Positions 42,489 through 51,071 of a stretch of 64,000 bases of DNA are shown here, piece after piece. The notes beneath the pieces were generated by a model, which was given only the letters and a program-made list of their open reading frames with translations, was not told the origin of the DNA and did no database searches. A program made the translations under genes and the position numbers. Source of the DNA: Chryseobacterium paridis (GTDB taxonomy: Bacteria > Bacteroidota > Bacteroidia > Flavobacteriales > Weeksellaceae); contig NZ_JAENHK010000010.1 of NCBI RefSeq assembly GCF_016595215.1, forward strand, positions 310,001 to 374,000. The letters are read 5' to 3'. The first letter of the stretch is position 1, and each line of letters opens with the position of its first letter.

Positions 42489-43139
42489 TTAGATTTTCAA
42501 AAGCTCAATTGTTCTTTCCGGACTTTCAGAAGAAAACACAGCATTTCCTGCCACTAAAACATCAGCTCCGGCTTCAAATAATTTTGATGCATTATCTAAA
42601 TTAACCCCACCATCCACTTCAATGAGTGCAGTAGAGTTATTACTTAGTATAAGGTCTTTAGTTTCGGCAATCTTTTTATAGGTATTTTCAATGAATTTTT
42701 GTCCTCCAAATCCTGGGTTTACACTCATTAATAATACTAAATCTACATCTGCAATGATATCTTCCAACATCAAAACAGGCGTAGAAGGATTAAGAACAAC
42801 ACCAGCTTTAGCTCCTTTGCTTTGGATAAGGTGAATGGTTCTGTGCAAATGAACACAAGCTTCATAGTGAATAGAAATAAGATCAGCCCCATGATCTATA
42901 AATTCTTCAACATATTTTTCAGGTTCAACGATCATCAAATGTACATCAACAAATTTTTTAGCATGTTGCTGAACAGTTTTCATCACTGGAAAACCAAATG
43001 AAATATTAGGTACGAATCTCCCATCCATTACATCGATATGGAACCAGTCAGCCTGAGAGTTGTTCAACATTTCAATGTCTCTTTGCAGATTCCCGAAGTC
43101 TGCAGATAAAAGGGAAGGAGCAATTAGCTTAGTTTTCAT
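42489..43139 (-). CDS. rpe: Ribulose-phosphate 3-epimerase
   Basis: Pentose-phosphate epimerase of 216 aa interconverting ribulose-5-phosphate and xylulose-5-phosphate. TIM-barrel with SADFGNL, FHIDVMDGRFVPNISFG (metal ligands), MSVNPGFGGQKF and a VDGG phosphate site near the C-terminus. All catalytic residues are present. Its neighbours are unrelated; the region to its right contains a short heptad element. Confidence 0.96.
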   Translation of the reverse strand: MKTKLIAPSLLSADFGNLQRDIEMLNNSQADWFHIDVMDGRFVPNISFGFPVMKTVQQHAKKFVDVHLMIVEPEKYVEEFIDHGADLISIHYEACVHLHRTIHLIQSKGAKAGVVLNPSTPVLMLEDIIADVDLVLLMSVNPGFGGQKFIENTYKKIAETKDLILSNNSTALIEVDGGVNLDNASKLFEAGADVLVAGNAVFSSESPERTIELLKI

Positions 43140-43157
43140 TTTTACTTTTATATTAGA

Positions 43158-43238
43158 TAGTTAGAGTCAAGAGTCAGGAACCAAGATATTTTTCAGACTG
43201 TAAAATCTTGTCTCTTGGTTCTTAATTCTTATGTCTAT
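43158..43238. repeat. Short heptad-periodic inverted element B
   Basis: Left units AGTCAAG, AGTCAGG, AACCAAG (43165-43185) and right units in inverted orientation AATCTTG, TCTCTTG, GTTCTTA, ATTCTTA (43204-43231) flank a 16-18-base core. Confidence 0.5.
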
Positions 43239-44314
43239 TAATGGTATTTCAATTTCATTTCCGGTTTTATCTTCAAAATAGTTTCGTAGATCAATGAAAT
43301 TACATTTCCTACATCTTCTTTGGAAACCATTTCTACTGTTGTATGCATGTAGCGCAAAGGTAAAGAAATCAATGCACTTGGTACACCGCCGTTGGAGTGA
43401 GCGAAGGCATCTGTATCCGTTCCAGTCGCTCTGCTTGCCGCTGCTCTCTGGAAAGGGATTTTCTTAGTTTTTGCAGTATCAATAATCAATTCTCTGATGG
43501 TATGATGCACACTTGGAGCAAAGAAAATTACTGGTCCATCACCACATTTTTGATCCCCCTCTTTTTTCTTTTCAATCATTGGGGTAGTGGTGTCATGGGT
43601 AACGTCTGTTACAATGGCAATATTCGGTTTTATGGTGTCTGCAATCATATCAGCGCCATATAAACCTACTTCTTCCTGAACTGAGTTTGTAATATATAAC
43701 CCAAAAGGAATTGTTTTTTTATTTTCCTTTAAAAGTCTGGCTACCTCTGCGATCATAAATCCACCAATTCTGTTGTCTAAAGCACGACACACAAAATATC
43801 GGTTATTCATTTCAAAGAACTCATCAGGATATGTGATCATACATCCTACATAAATTCCCATTTCCTCAACTTCTTTCTTGGTAGTTGCACCACAGTCGAT
43901 AAAGATATTTTCTATTTTTGGTGTAGGCTCGTTTTGATTAGCACTACGGGTGTGGATAGCTGGCCATCCGAAAACACCTTTTATAATACCGTTTTCTCCA
44001 TGAATATGAACAACCTTTGAAGGAGCGATTGTCTGATCTGAACCTCCGTTTCTGATCACATAGATTAATCCATCATCTGTAATATAATTTACATACCATG
44101 AAATTTCATCTGCATGGGCTTCAATAACCACTTTGAATTCAGCGTCAGGATTGATAATTCCATAGCAGGTTCCGTAATGATCGACCTCAATTTTGTCCAC
44201 ATAAGGTCTGATATAGTCCATCCAAACTTCCTGTCCTTTGTGCTCGTAACCGGTCGGTGATGACGTATTTAAGTATTTTTCTAAAAATTTTAAAGATTTC
44301 TTTTCAAATTTCAT
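43238..44314 (-). CDS. M42-family metallopeptidase (glutamyl aminopeptidase-like)
   Basis: Cytoplasmic aminopeptidase of 358 aa, family M42. Metal and catalytic residues: His and Asp in EAHADEISW, Asp in ALDNRIGG, the Glu pair in VQEEVGLYG, Asp in VTDVTHD and a final His in MHTTVEM. Members form large tetrahedral complexes and trim peptides. It is divergent from the DUF4294 gene, a recurrent neighbourhood in flavobacteria as I recall. Confidence 0.92.
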   Translation of the reverse strand: MKFEKKSLKFLEKYLNTSSPTGYEHKGQEVWMDYIRPYVDKIEVDHYGTCYGIINPDAEFKVVIEAHADEISWYVNYITDDGLIYVIRNGGSDQTIAPSKVVHIHGENGIIKGVFGWPAIHTRSANQNEPTPKIENIFIDCGATTKKEVEEMGIYVGCMITYPDEFFEMNNRYFVCRALDNRIGGFMIAEVARLLKENKKTIPFGLYITNSVQEEVGLYGADMIADTIKPNIAIVTDVTHDTTTPMIEKKKEGDQKCGDGPVIFFAPSVHHTIRELIIDTAKTKKIPFQRAAASRATGTDTDAFAHSNGGVPSALISLPLRYMHTTVEMVSKEDVGNVISLIYETILKIKPEMKLKYH

Positions 44315-44365
44315 AAAAAGGAATGATTTTTGCGTTCAATATTTGCTCTAATACGCGTAAAAATA

Positions 44366-45070
44366 ATGAATTTTAGCAAGATTTTTTGTCTTTTTCTTTT
44401 CTTTTTTGGGATTGGTGTTTTTGGACAAACAGATTCTATTATTGCTAAACCCCTGAGTCAATACCCTCCGGAGGAGTTAAAAGTAGATGAATTTGGAAAT
44501 AAATATTACTACGATGAAAGACAGAAAGCCAAATTCTATGAAATAAATGGTGAAACAGTTGTCGTAATGGATGAGTTGGTTCTTCTCAACAAACCCAAAT
44601 TTAATAATCAACTGGATAGAAATTACTACTATTTCCTTAATAAGAAATTGTACAGAGTGTATCCTTTATTTGTAGCAGCGCTACAGCAATACAGAGATAT
44701 TCAAAAAGAAATGACCAATCTGGATAGCAAAGCCAAAAGGAAATATGTAAGGGAACGACAAAATATGCTTGCAGATCAATATGAAAAGCAGTTGAGGGAT
44801 CTTACCACTACAGAAGGTCAGGTTTTTGCCAAGCTCATGAACAGAGCTACCGGAAAGAACGTTTTTGAGATCATTAAGGAGCTAAGAGGCGGATGGAGTG
44901 CATTCTGGTGGAATGTAAAAGGGAAAATGGCAAGTATAGATCTTAAAGATCAATATGATCCTCACAGAAACAGAACAGACGAATTTATAGAATCACTATT
45001 ACAGTCCAACTGGAACTCAGGTTATCTTCAACCTTATCCGGGAGCGGCAAATTTTAAAGTGAAAAAATAA
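44366..45070 (+). CDS. Exported DUF4294 protein
   Basis: The 234-aa protein has a signal peptide (FCLFLFFFGIGVFGQ) and a helical mature part with EFGNKYYYDERQKAKFYE, YYYFLNKKLYRVYPL and RATGKNVFEIIKELRGG motifs, as in the flavobacterial DUF4294 family. Function unknown. The ATG at 44366 is preferred over the upstream start because only this one puts the signal peptide at the N-terminus. Divergent from the M42 peptidase; a near-perfect palindromic terminator follows. Confidence 0.82.
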   Translation: MNFSKIFCLFLFFFGIGVFGQTDSIIAKPLSQYPPEELKVDEFGNKYYYDERQKAKFYEINGETVVVMDELVLLNKPKFNNQLDRNYYYFLNKKLYRVYPLFVAALQQYRDIQKEMTNLDSKAKRKYVRERQNMLADQYEKQLRDLTTTEGQVFAKLMNRATGKNVFEIIKELRGGWSAFWWNVKGKMASIDLKDQYDPHRNRTDEFIESLLQSNWNSGYLQPYPGAANFKVKK

Positions 45071-45104
45071 AAAAATACCTGTAGTAATTACTACAGGTAT
45101 TTTT
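45071..45104. terminator. Bidirectional terminator
   Basis: Perfect 17+17 palindrome (45071-45087, 45088-45104) with A5 and T5 ends, between converging genes; its right part overlaps the 3' end of the NUDIX gene. Confidence 0.85.
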
Positions 45105-45507
45105 CTTTTAATTTATCAAATACAATTTGATCTATTGGTAAAGGAAATGGATTGTCCGGTCTGCTGATATCCATCCATTCAGTTTTTTCTATACAGGGAT
45201 CAAGAATCAGAAAATCTTCTTCATTAATAATATTGACTATATAATATATAGTAAGGAGTTGTTCATTTTCTCTAAAACGCGAAACTAAGAAGTTTTCCTG
45301 TGTATAAAAATGTTCCACAATATCTATTTTTACATTCAGCTCTTCATCAAACTCTCTGTGAAGACATTCCAATAAACCTTCTCCATATTCTAATCCTCCA
45401 CCCGGAAATTTAATTAATTGATCTCCGGCATATTCTTCAAATAAAGTAAGGACCTTTTTATCTTTTACAGCGCAGGCATATACTCTTACGTTGATCTTAT
45501 CTATCAT
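45091..45507 (-). CDS. NUDIX hydrolase
   Basis: Cytoplasmic hydrolase of 138 aa. The Nudix box runs from residue 37 (GGLEYGEGLLECLHREFDEE) and fits G-x5-E-x7-R-E-x2-E-E. Members cleave nucleoside diphosphates linked to other groups; the substrate cannot be told. Its stop lies inside the terminator palindrome shared with DUF4294. It faces the heptad element. Confidence 0.88.
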   Translation of the reverse strand: MIDKINVRVYACAVKDKKVLTLFEEYAGDQLIKFPGGGLEYGEGLLECLHREFDEELNVKIDIVEHFYTQENFLVSRFRENEQLLTIYYIVNIINEEDFLILDPCIEKTEWMDISRPDNPFPLPIDQIVFDKLKEKYL

Positions 45508-45549
45508 ATGTAGTATTTTGTATAGCTAAAATAAGGAAATTCGTATTAA

Positions 45550-45667
45550 GTTGAAAGCTTAAGGTTGAGAGTTAATAGTTGAGAGTTGAAAGTTGAAAGT
45601 GGAAAATTGAAAACGGAATAAACTTTCCTAATATATAACTTTCCACTTTCCATTTTCAACTTTCAAT
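45550..45667. repeat. Heptad-periodic inverted element C
   Basis: Nine contiguous 7-bp units of consensus GTTGAAA on the plus strand (45550-45612) are followed after 27 bases by four units in inverted orientation (TTTCCAC, TTTCCAT, TTTCAAC, TTTCAAT; 45640-45667). The right end abuts the mnmD stop. Confidence 0.75.
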
Positions 45668-45673
45668 TGATTC

Positions 45674-46348
45674 CTACTTCTTTACTGCATTCAGCATCTC
45701 TCTCTTCCCCGGTGGTCCCTGTTTCTTTTCCACTGTGAAATTCAACTCCTGAAGAATTCTCCTCACGCTACCTTTAGAAGAGTAGGTTGTTAATAATCCG
45801 TTAACACTCATCTTGTCTGAAATCATTTCAAATAAGGGTTTCTCCCATAAGTCTGGTTGCACACGGGCACCGAAGCAATCATAATATACAAGGTTTATTT
45901 TAGGTAAATCGATGTTTTTTAATTCAAAAAAATCACATTTTATCTTTTTTAAATTAAAATTTTTAACTATCTCCACTGATTTTTCCCACTCTGCTTCATG
46001 AATTTTTTGATAAATTTCTTTGAATTCAATGTTATCAAAAAGTTCGAAATAGGCTAAATCTTTAATTTCAGATTCATTTATGGGATATTTTTCAAGCGAA
46101 AAATAATTAATAACATGATTTTTGTCAGTTTTTAAATATTCATTAATTGTAACTAAAACATTCAAACCTGTCCCAAATCCGAGTTCTAAAATATTAATTT
46201 CGTAATCATTTATCAAAATAAGTCCATTTTTGATAAACACATGTTCGGCTTCCTGTAAGGCTCCATGATGGGAATGGTAATTTTCATTTAAATCATTGAT
46301 AAACAATGTTTTACTGCCATCATTTGTGGTCTTTATTTCTCTTTTCAC
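45674..46348 (-). CDS. mnmD: tRNA (5-methylaminomethyl-2-thiouridine) methyltransferase MnmD
   Basis: SAM-dependent methyltransferase of 224 aa, equivalent to the methylase half of MnmC, completing mnm5s2U at the tRNA wobble base. Motifs: TTNDGSKTLF at the N-terminus, NENYHSHHGALQEAEHVF, LELGFGTGLN (SAM site) and YYDCFGARVQPDLW. The GTG at 46348 (giving MKREIKTTNDG) is chosen over the TTG at 46363 because the latter lies in a -7 element, and homologues begin in this way. Divergent from ilvE, a common pair in flavobacteria. Confidence 0.88.
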   Translation of the reverse strand: MKREIKTTNDGSKTLFINDLNENYHSHHGALQEAEHVFIKNGLILINDYEINILELGFGTGLNVLVTINEYLKTDKNHVINYFSLEKYPINESEIKDLAYFELFDNIEFKEIYQKIHEAEWEKSVEIVKNFNLKKIKCDFFELKNIDLPKINLVYYDCFGARVQPDLWEKPLFEMISDKMSVNGLLTTYSSKGSVRRILQELNFTVEKKQGPPGKREMLNAVKK

Positions 46349-46360
46349 CCTTTTTTTTGT

Positions 46361-46368
46361 CAAATTTA
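46361..46368 (-). promoter_or_regulatory. -7 element of mnmD
   Basis: TAAATTTG on the minus strand, 12 bases before the GTG start; the mRNA leader would be nearly absent. Confidence 0.45.
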
Positions 46369-46399
46369 GTCTAAAATTTTTATATTTAGAAAATTATGT

Positions 46400-46407
46400 T
46401 AAATTTG
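46400..46407 (+). promoter_or_regulatory. -7 element of ilvE
   Basis: TAAATTTG on the plus strand, 25 bases before the start. It is back-to-back with the mnmD element. Confidence 0.45.
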
Positions 46408-46432
46408 TAGAACATCATAAAAAATTTTAGAA

Positions 46433-47506
46433 ATGATAATTCAAAAAACTGAGAATTCCAGACTTTCTTCATTCGACCCCAATAATTTTTCTTTTGGGAA
46501 TACTTTCATAGACCATATGGTAATATGCGAGTATGAGAATGGAAAGTGGGGGGACGTAAAATTGGTACCTTATGGACCATTGGCATTTACGCCTGCAATG
46601 ATGGGGGTAAATTACGGACAAGCTTGTTTCGAAGGAATGAAAGCTTATAAAGATCAGGATGGTCAGGTTTTCCTTTTCAGGCCTGAAAAGAATTTTGAAC
46701 GTATCAATAAATCGGCTAAGCGTCTTGCTATGCCTGAGGTAACGGAAGAGATGTTTTTAGATGGTCTGAAAGCATTGGTAGATATCGATAGAAACTGGAT
46801 CCCTCAGGGAGAAGGAATGTCTTTATACATTAGACCTTTGATTTTTGCTACTGAAGAAGCGCTAAAAGCAAGGGTATCTGAAAAATATATGTTTGCAATT
46901 GTTGCAACACCAGCGAAAAGCTATTATACAGAGCCCGTTTCTGTGAAAATTTCTGATCACTATTCAAGAGCAGCTAATGGAGGTGTAGGTTCGGCTAAGG
47001 CAGCTGGTAACTACGCAGCATCTTTTTATCCTACTCAATTGGCAATAGAAGAAGGCTATGACCAGATTATCTGGACAGATGATGCTACTCATGAATATTT
47101 TGAGGAAAGTGGAACAATGAACGTTTTCGTTAGAATCAATGATACTGTTTATACACCACCAACTTCTGAGAAGATTTTAGATGGAGTAACAAGAGATAGT
47201 TTCATCACATTAGCTAAGAAGAGAGGAATTGAAGTGAAAGTTGAGCCAATTCCTGTGAAAACAGTAATAGAAGCTCAGAAGAACGGAACATTAAAAGAAG
47301 TTTGGGGAGTAGGAACTGCAGTAGTAACTACTATCTTCCAGGCATTAGGATATCAGGGAGAAAAATTAGAATTACCTAAATTATCAGATGAAGAAAGCTA
47401 TGCTGCTATTCTTAAAAATGATTTGGTGAGTTTACAGACTAATCTTTCTGATGATTCTTTCGGATGGAGAGTATTGGTTGAGAAAAATGTGTTAGAAACC
47501 GTTTAA
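46433..47506 (+). CDS. ilvE: Branched-chain amino acid aminotransferase
   Basis: Fold-type IV PLP aminotransferase of 357 aa, last step of Val, Leu and Ile synthesis. The PLP Lys is in SAKAAGNYAASF; GQACFEGMKAY at the N-terminal side and EYFEESGTMNVF with the PLP-contacting Glu are diagnostic. Length fits the eukaryote-like class. Divergent from mnmD, it ends with a strong terminator. Confidence 0.95.
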   Translation: MIIQKTENSRLSSFDPNNFSFGNTFIDHMVICEYENGKWGDVKLVPYGPLAFTPAMMGVNYGQACFEGMKAYKDQDGQVFLFRPEKNFERINKSAKRLAMPEVTEEMFLDGLKALVDIDRNWIPQGEGMSLYIRPLIFATEEALKARVSEKYMFAIVATPAKSYYTEPVSVKISDHYSRAANGGVGSAKAAGNYAASFYPTQLAIEEGYDQIIWTDDATHEYFEESGTMNVFVRINDTVYTPPTSEKILDGVTRDSFITLAKKRGIEVKVEPIPVKTVIEAQKNGTLKEVWGVGTAVVTTIFQALGYQGEKLELPKLSDEESYAAILKNDLVSLQTNLSDDSFGWRVLVEKNVLETV

Positions 47507-47526
47507 TTTCAACTTAAGAATTATAT

Positions 47527-47555
47527 AAAAGCCAAGATATTCTTGGCTTTTTTTG
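47527..47555 (+). terminator. Terminator after ilvE
   Basis: Eleven-bp perfect arms (47527-47537, 47541-47551) with loop TAT and a T8 tract. Confidence 0.85.
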
Positions 47556-47595
47556 TTTATTATATCCTGTGAAATGCTTATTTTCGCAAAAGTTT

Positions 47596-48105
47596 ATGAA
47601 AAAAATACTCTTCATATCAGTGCTGGGACTGTTAAGCTGTAACAGGAATACACAGACACATCCGCCTTTGGGTGGGGTTTTGAGTCAAAAAGACCTGGAT
47701 GTTTCCAAAGCAAGGATGAAAAATCTCAATGCTTCAGAGAGAATGCATATTCAGGAATGGATCAATGGACAATCTGTGAAATTTTATCCCACTCAGCTTA
47801 ATTACTGGGTAGATACTGAGGGTTTTGATAAAAGAGAGAGAAGACAGGATAATTCCCTGATTTCTTATTCTTATGATCTGTATGATTTCGATCAGACCAA
47901 GATCTATGACGAGCCTTTTGAAAGAAGAGATGCCAAATTCGGGCACTTTGATGAATTAAAAGCGGTAGAAAATGCTTTGCGTTTTATACATGATGGTGAG
48001 GAAGTTACGATTTTGGTTCCATCTTCTCTTGCTTATGGCACTTATGGAGACGAGAAAAAAATAAATAACGATATCCCATTAATCATAAAATTAAAAGCAT
48101 TATAA
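47596..48105 (+). CDS. GldI-like FKBP-type peptidyl-prolyl isomerase lipoprotein
   Basis: Lipoprotein of 169 aa (signal ending LLSC). The mature part is an FKBP-like domain: SYDLYDFDQTKIYDE, a hydrophobic stretch with LRFIHDGEEVTILVPSSLAYG and IPLIIKLKAL. It resembles GldI, needed for gliding in Flavobacterium johnsoniae, but several active-site residues are not conserved and other gld genes are absent from this window, so the role is uncertain. The ATG at 47596 is preferred to one 27 bases upstream. Its stop codon is immediately followed by the start of the next isomerase gene. Confidence 0.78.
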   Translation: MKKILFISVLGLLSCNRNTQTHPPLGGVLSQKDLDVSKARMKNLNASERMHIQEWINGQSVKFYPTQLNYWVDTEGFDKRERRQDNSLISYSYDLYDFDQTKIYDEPFERRDAKFGHFDELKAVENALRFIHDGEEVTILVPSSLAYGTYGDEKKINNDIPLIIKLKAL

Positions 48106-49221
48106 ATGAAATTGTTTAACAAGAATATAATTCTGGCAGCGGCAAGTATTTCGCTGATGAGTTGTACACCAATTTATAAAAAAATGAACGTAGACAAAGA
48201 AACTTACGAAGGTCTTAAAGACGGACTTTATGCGAATCTTCAAACATCTAAAGGTAATCTGATTGTAAAATTTGAAGATAAAAAATCGCCTGTTACTGTA
48301 GCTAACTTTGTTGGTCTTGCAGAAGGGAAAATTGATAACAAATCTAAAGCGAAGGGAGTTCCTTTTTATGATGGAACTATTTTCCACAGAGTGATCAAAG
48401 ATTTCATGATCCAGGGAGGAGATCCTCAGGGAACAGGAATGGGAGATCCTGGATATAAATTCGAAGATGAAAGAAATGATCTACACCATACTGGTAAAGG
48501 TGTTTTATCAATGGCTAACTCAGGACCTAATACCAACGGTTCTCAGTTTTTCATCACTGAAGTAGCTACTCCTTGGTTAGACGGAAGACATACAATCTTT
48601 GGAAAAGTAGTAAAAGGTGAAGATGTAATTGATGCTATTGCTAATGTTGAGAAAGGTGCTCAGGATAAACCTAAAACAGATGTTGTTTTAGAGAAAGTAA
48701 ACATTTTCAGCAAAGGGGATGAGTACAAGAATTATGATGCAGCGAAAACTTTTACTGAAGGAAAAGCTAAAATCCAGGAAAACAACAAAGCTTATTTAGC
48801 AAAAGAAGAAGCTGAGAAAAAGAAAAAAGAAGAAGAGTTCAAAGCAAACCAGGAGAAGTTGGTAGAAAACTTAAAAGCTGGAATGCAGAAAACGGAGTCT
48901 GGTCTATATTATAAGATCACAAAAACTACTGATGGAAAGGCTCCAAAATCTGGAGATAATGTATCAGTACATTATGCAGGTAGATTAGTAGACGGAACTG
49001 AATTCGATTCTTCTTTCAAAAGAAATGAGCCTATCGATATTCCTATCGGAATGGGTAGAGTAATCAAAGGATGGGATGAAGGAATCTTATTGTTAAAAGA
49101 AGGTGAAACAGCTACTTTGTTGATCCCTTCTTCAATGGGATACGGAGAAAGAGGGGCTGGAGGAGTAATTCCACCAAATGCTTGGTTAATCTTTGATGTT
49201 GAGCTTGTAAAAGTGAAATAA
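48106..49221 (+). CDS. Cyclophilin-FKBP fusion lipoprotein (dual-family immunophilin)
   Basis: Peptidyl-prolyl isomerase of 371 aa, lipoprotein signal ending LMSC. Residues about 40-205 form a cyclophilin domain (FHRVIKDFMIQGGDPQGTG, NTNGSQFFIT, LDGRHTIFGKV). A charged coiled-coil linker (about 220-265, EEAEKKKKEEEFKANQEK) leads to an FKBP domain (about 275-371, VHYAGRLVDGTEFDSS, GYGERGAGGVIPPNAWLIFDVEL). Both domains keep most active-site residues. Such fusions are known from Flavobacterium (CFBP type) and Toxoplasma. It should assist folding of exported proteins in the periplasm and forms an operon with the GldI-like gene. Confidence 0.93.
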   Translation: MKLFNKNIILAAASISLMSCTPIYKKMNVDKETYEGLKDGLYANLQTSKGNLIVKFEDKKSPVTVANFVGLAEGKIDNKSKAKGVPFYDGTIFHRVIKDFMIQGGDPQGTGMGDPGYKFEDERNDLHHTGKGVLSMANSGPNTNGSQFFITEVATPWLDGRHTIFGKVVKGEDVIDAIANVEKGAQDKPKTDVVLEKVNIFSKGDEYKNYDAAKTFTEGKAKIQENNKAYLAKEEAEKKKKEEEFKANQEKLVENLKAGMQKTESGLYYKITKTTDGKAPKSGDNVSVHYAGRLVDGTEFDSSFKRNEPIDIPIGMGRVIKGWDEGILLLKEGETATLLIPSSMGYGERGAGGVIPPNAWLIFDVELVKVK

Positions 49222-49237
49222 TTCAAATACCTATAAT

Positions 49238-49267
49238 AAAACAGCCGGCTTTTAAGTCGGCTGTTTT
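49238..49267 (+). terminator. Terminator after the immunophilin gene
   Basis: Ten-bp arms AAAACAGCCG (49238-49247) and CGGCTGTTTT (49258-49267) with a ten-base loop. Confidence 0.8.
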
Positions 49268-49313
49268 GTTTCCAATCAATTACAAAATTCATATTTTAGC
49301 CCAAAATAAATTC

Positions 49314-50477
49314 ATGAAGAAGATCTTATCACTGTTATTTCTATTTTTCTTAATTATTGCTGGTGCTCAGGGGAAAAAGTTTTTCGAAGCCGGAGAAGTG
49401 GAACTAACAAATCCTGTAGAAAAGATTAATTTAAACTATGCCAATGATCTGCCATTTGTAAAGGTGAGCATCAACGGTAAATTATATAATTTTTTATTTG
49501 ATTCCGGGGCTCCTACTGTTATTTCCAGTGCCATTTATACTGAATTGAATCTGGAGAAAGAACATAAGAGTACAGTAAAAGATTCGCAGAAAAATAAGCA
49601 CGAGCAAATCTTTACGAAATTACCTGAGATGACTGTTGACAATATCATTTTTAAAAATATGGGTGTAATGGTCATGGATTTAAATGGTTCTGAACTCGGT
49701 TGTTTTAAAATTGATGGAATTCTGGGTGCTAATCAAATGGCAAAGCTGTTTTGGAGAGTAAATTATTCGGAGAATTCGCTGGAGGCAACAAAAGATCTAT
49801 CTAATTTTAAGATTGATCATTATGAAACAGTGATTCCATTCAGTCCGGAACCTCAGAAAACCCCTATAGTGGTGGCTCACATTTCAGATAAGAAAGTGAA
49901 CCTCACTTTTGATACAGGATTTACGGGAAGATTAAAAATCATGGAAAGTGATTATGATCCTAAAAAAGTAAAACAAGTAGTTGAAACCTATGGTTCCAAT
50001 TCTGTAGGCGCATTCGGTGCAGGAAAGCCTGTATCAGGATTTATTTTCAAAATGAATGAATTAGGGCTGGGAAATAAAACATTTGGAAATGAAATGATCA
50101 TGACAGGAAATTCACGACTGATTGGAAATGATTTTTTCAAAGACTTTACTTTCGTTATGGATTGGCAGAATAAAAAGATCTATATGAATAAGATTAGAAA
50201 TAATCCACCTACATTAGAATCTTTTGGATTTGGATATCGTTTTATTGATGCAAAACCTGTAGTGGCTTTTGTTTTTAAGGAAGGAGGATCTCTTTTGGAG
50301 GTCGGTGATTCTATTTTAAGTATTAATGATGTAGATCTGGATCATTTGGATGGAGCATCTGCCTGTCATTATATGATCAATAGAGTTGAAAGAGATTATA
50401 AAACAATTGGAATCAAAATAAAACGAGCGGGAAAGATAATGGACTTAAGGCTGGATAAAAAAGAATATCTTAATTAA
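49314..50477 (+). CDS. Exported retropepsin-like aspartyl protease with C-terminal PDZ-like domain (copy 2)
   Basis: The protein of 387 aa has a signal peptide ending IIAGAQ. Both halves keep an aspartic protease motif, D63-S-G and D200-T-G, and a PDZ-like domain occupies about residues 300-387. It is a paralogue of the protein at 20207-21418 but retains the second active-site motif that the other has altered. It is monocistronic between a terminator and a repeat region. Function unknown; processing of envelope or secreted proteins is possible. Confidence 0.8.
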   Translation: MKKILSLLFLFFLIIAGAQGKKFFEAGEVELTNPVEKINLNYANDLPFVKVSINGKLYNFLFDSGAPTVISSAIYTELNLEKEHKSTVKDSQKNKHEQIFTKLPEMTVDNIIFKNMGVMVMDLNGSELGCFKIDGILGANQMAKLFWRVNYSENSLEATKDLSNFKIDHYETVIPFSPEPQKTPIVVAHISDKKVNLTFDTGFTGRLKIMESDYDPKKVKQVVETYGSNSVGAFGAGKPVSGFIFKMNELGLGNKTFGNEMIMTGNSRLIGNDFFKDFTFVMDWQNKKIYMNKIRNNPPTLESFGFGYRFIDAKPVVAFVFKEGGSLLEVGDSILSINDVDLDHLDGASACHYMINRVERDYKTIGIKIKRAGKIMDLRLDKKEYLN

Positions 50478-50528
50478 TAAATTTTTCTTTTGATAAAGGG
50501 ACAATATTAGACAAATAACAGAACATTA

Positions 50529-50870
50529 TCATTCAGAACGAAGCACAGCGGAGTGAAGAATCTCAGTGAGCTCAATCTCTTGATTAAAAAAAACATTTCA
50601 TCAGATATTCTACAATAAAAAGATTCCTCCTATCGTCGGAATGACACCATCAGTAAAAAACCGACACTATTGTCATTCAGAACGAAGCGAAGCGAATTGT
50701 AGAATCTCATTGAAACCAATCTCTCGATTAAAAAAACATTTCATCGGATACTCTGCAATAAAAAGATTCCTCCTATCGTCTGAATGACATCATCAGTGAA
50801 AAACCGACACTATTGTCATTCAGAACGAAGCGAAGCGTAGTGTGGAATCTCAATTAAACCTTTTCTAATA
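50529..50870. repeat. Tandem 143-144-bp repeats with inverted ends
   Basis: TCATTCAGAACGAAGC begins copies at 50529, 50673 and 50816, a period of 144 then 143 bases; the third copy is partial. Each full unit contains GAACGAAGC...GAATCTCA at its left end and the inverted counterpart GATTCCTCCTATCGTC...GAATGAC at its right end. The class is widespread as an intergenic repeat. Confidence 0.8.
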
Positions 50871-51071
50871 TTAAAACGAAAAAATAGTAATTGAACGCAA
50901 AGGTGGTCATAGCTAAACTGTGAGTTTATTTATTAAATCTTTGCGTTAAAATTGGGATCAAAAATTCAAGCTTTATATATCTTTATTACATTGTATTTGA
51001 TTAATCTTTTTAATAATTAAGTACGTTTATCTATTGGTGAGGATTTTGTTTTAAAAAATCAATTAAATTAT
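50871..51071. other. Intergenic remainder before the 170-aa gene
   Basis: Contains AACGCAAAG (50894-50902) and CTTTGCGTT (50939-50947) in inverted orientation, 36 bases apart. No clear gene or promoter. Confidence 0.35.
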
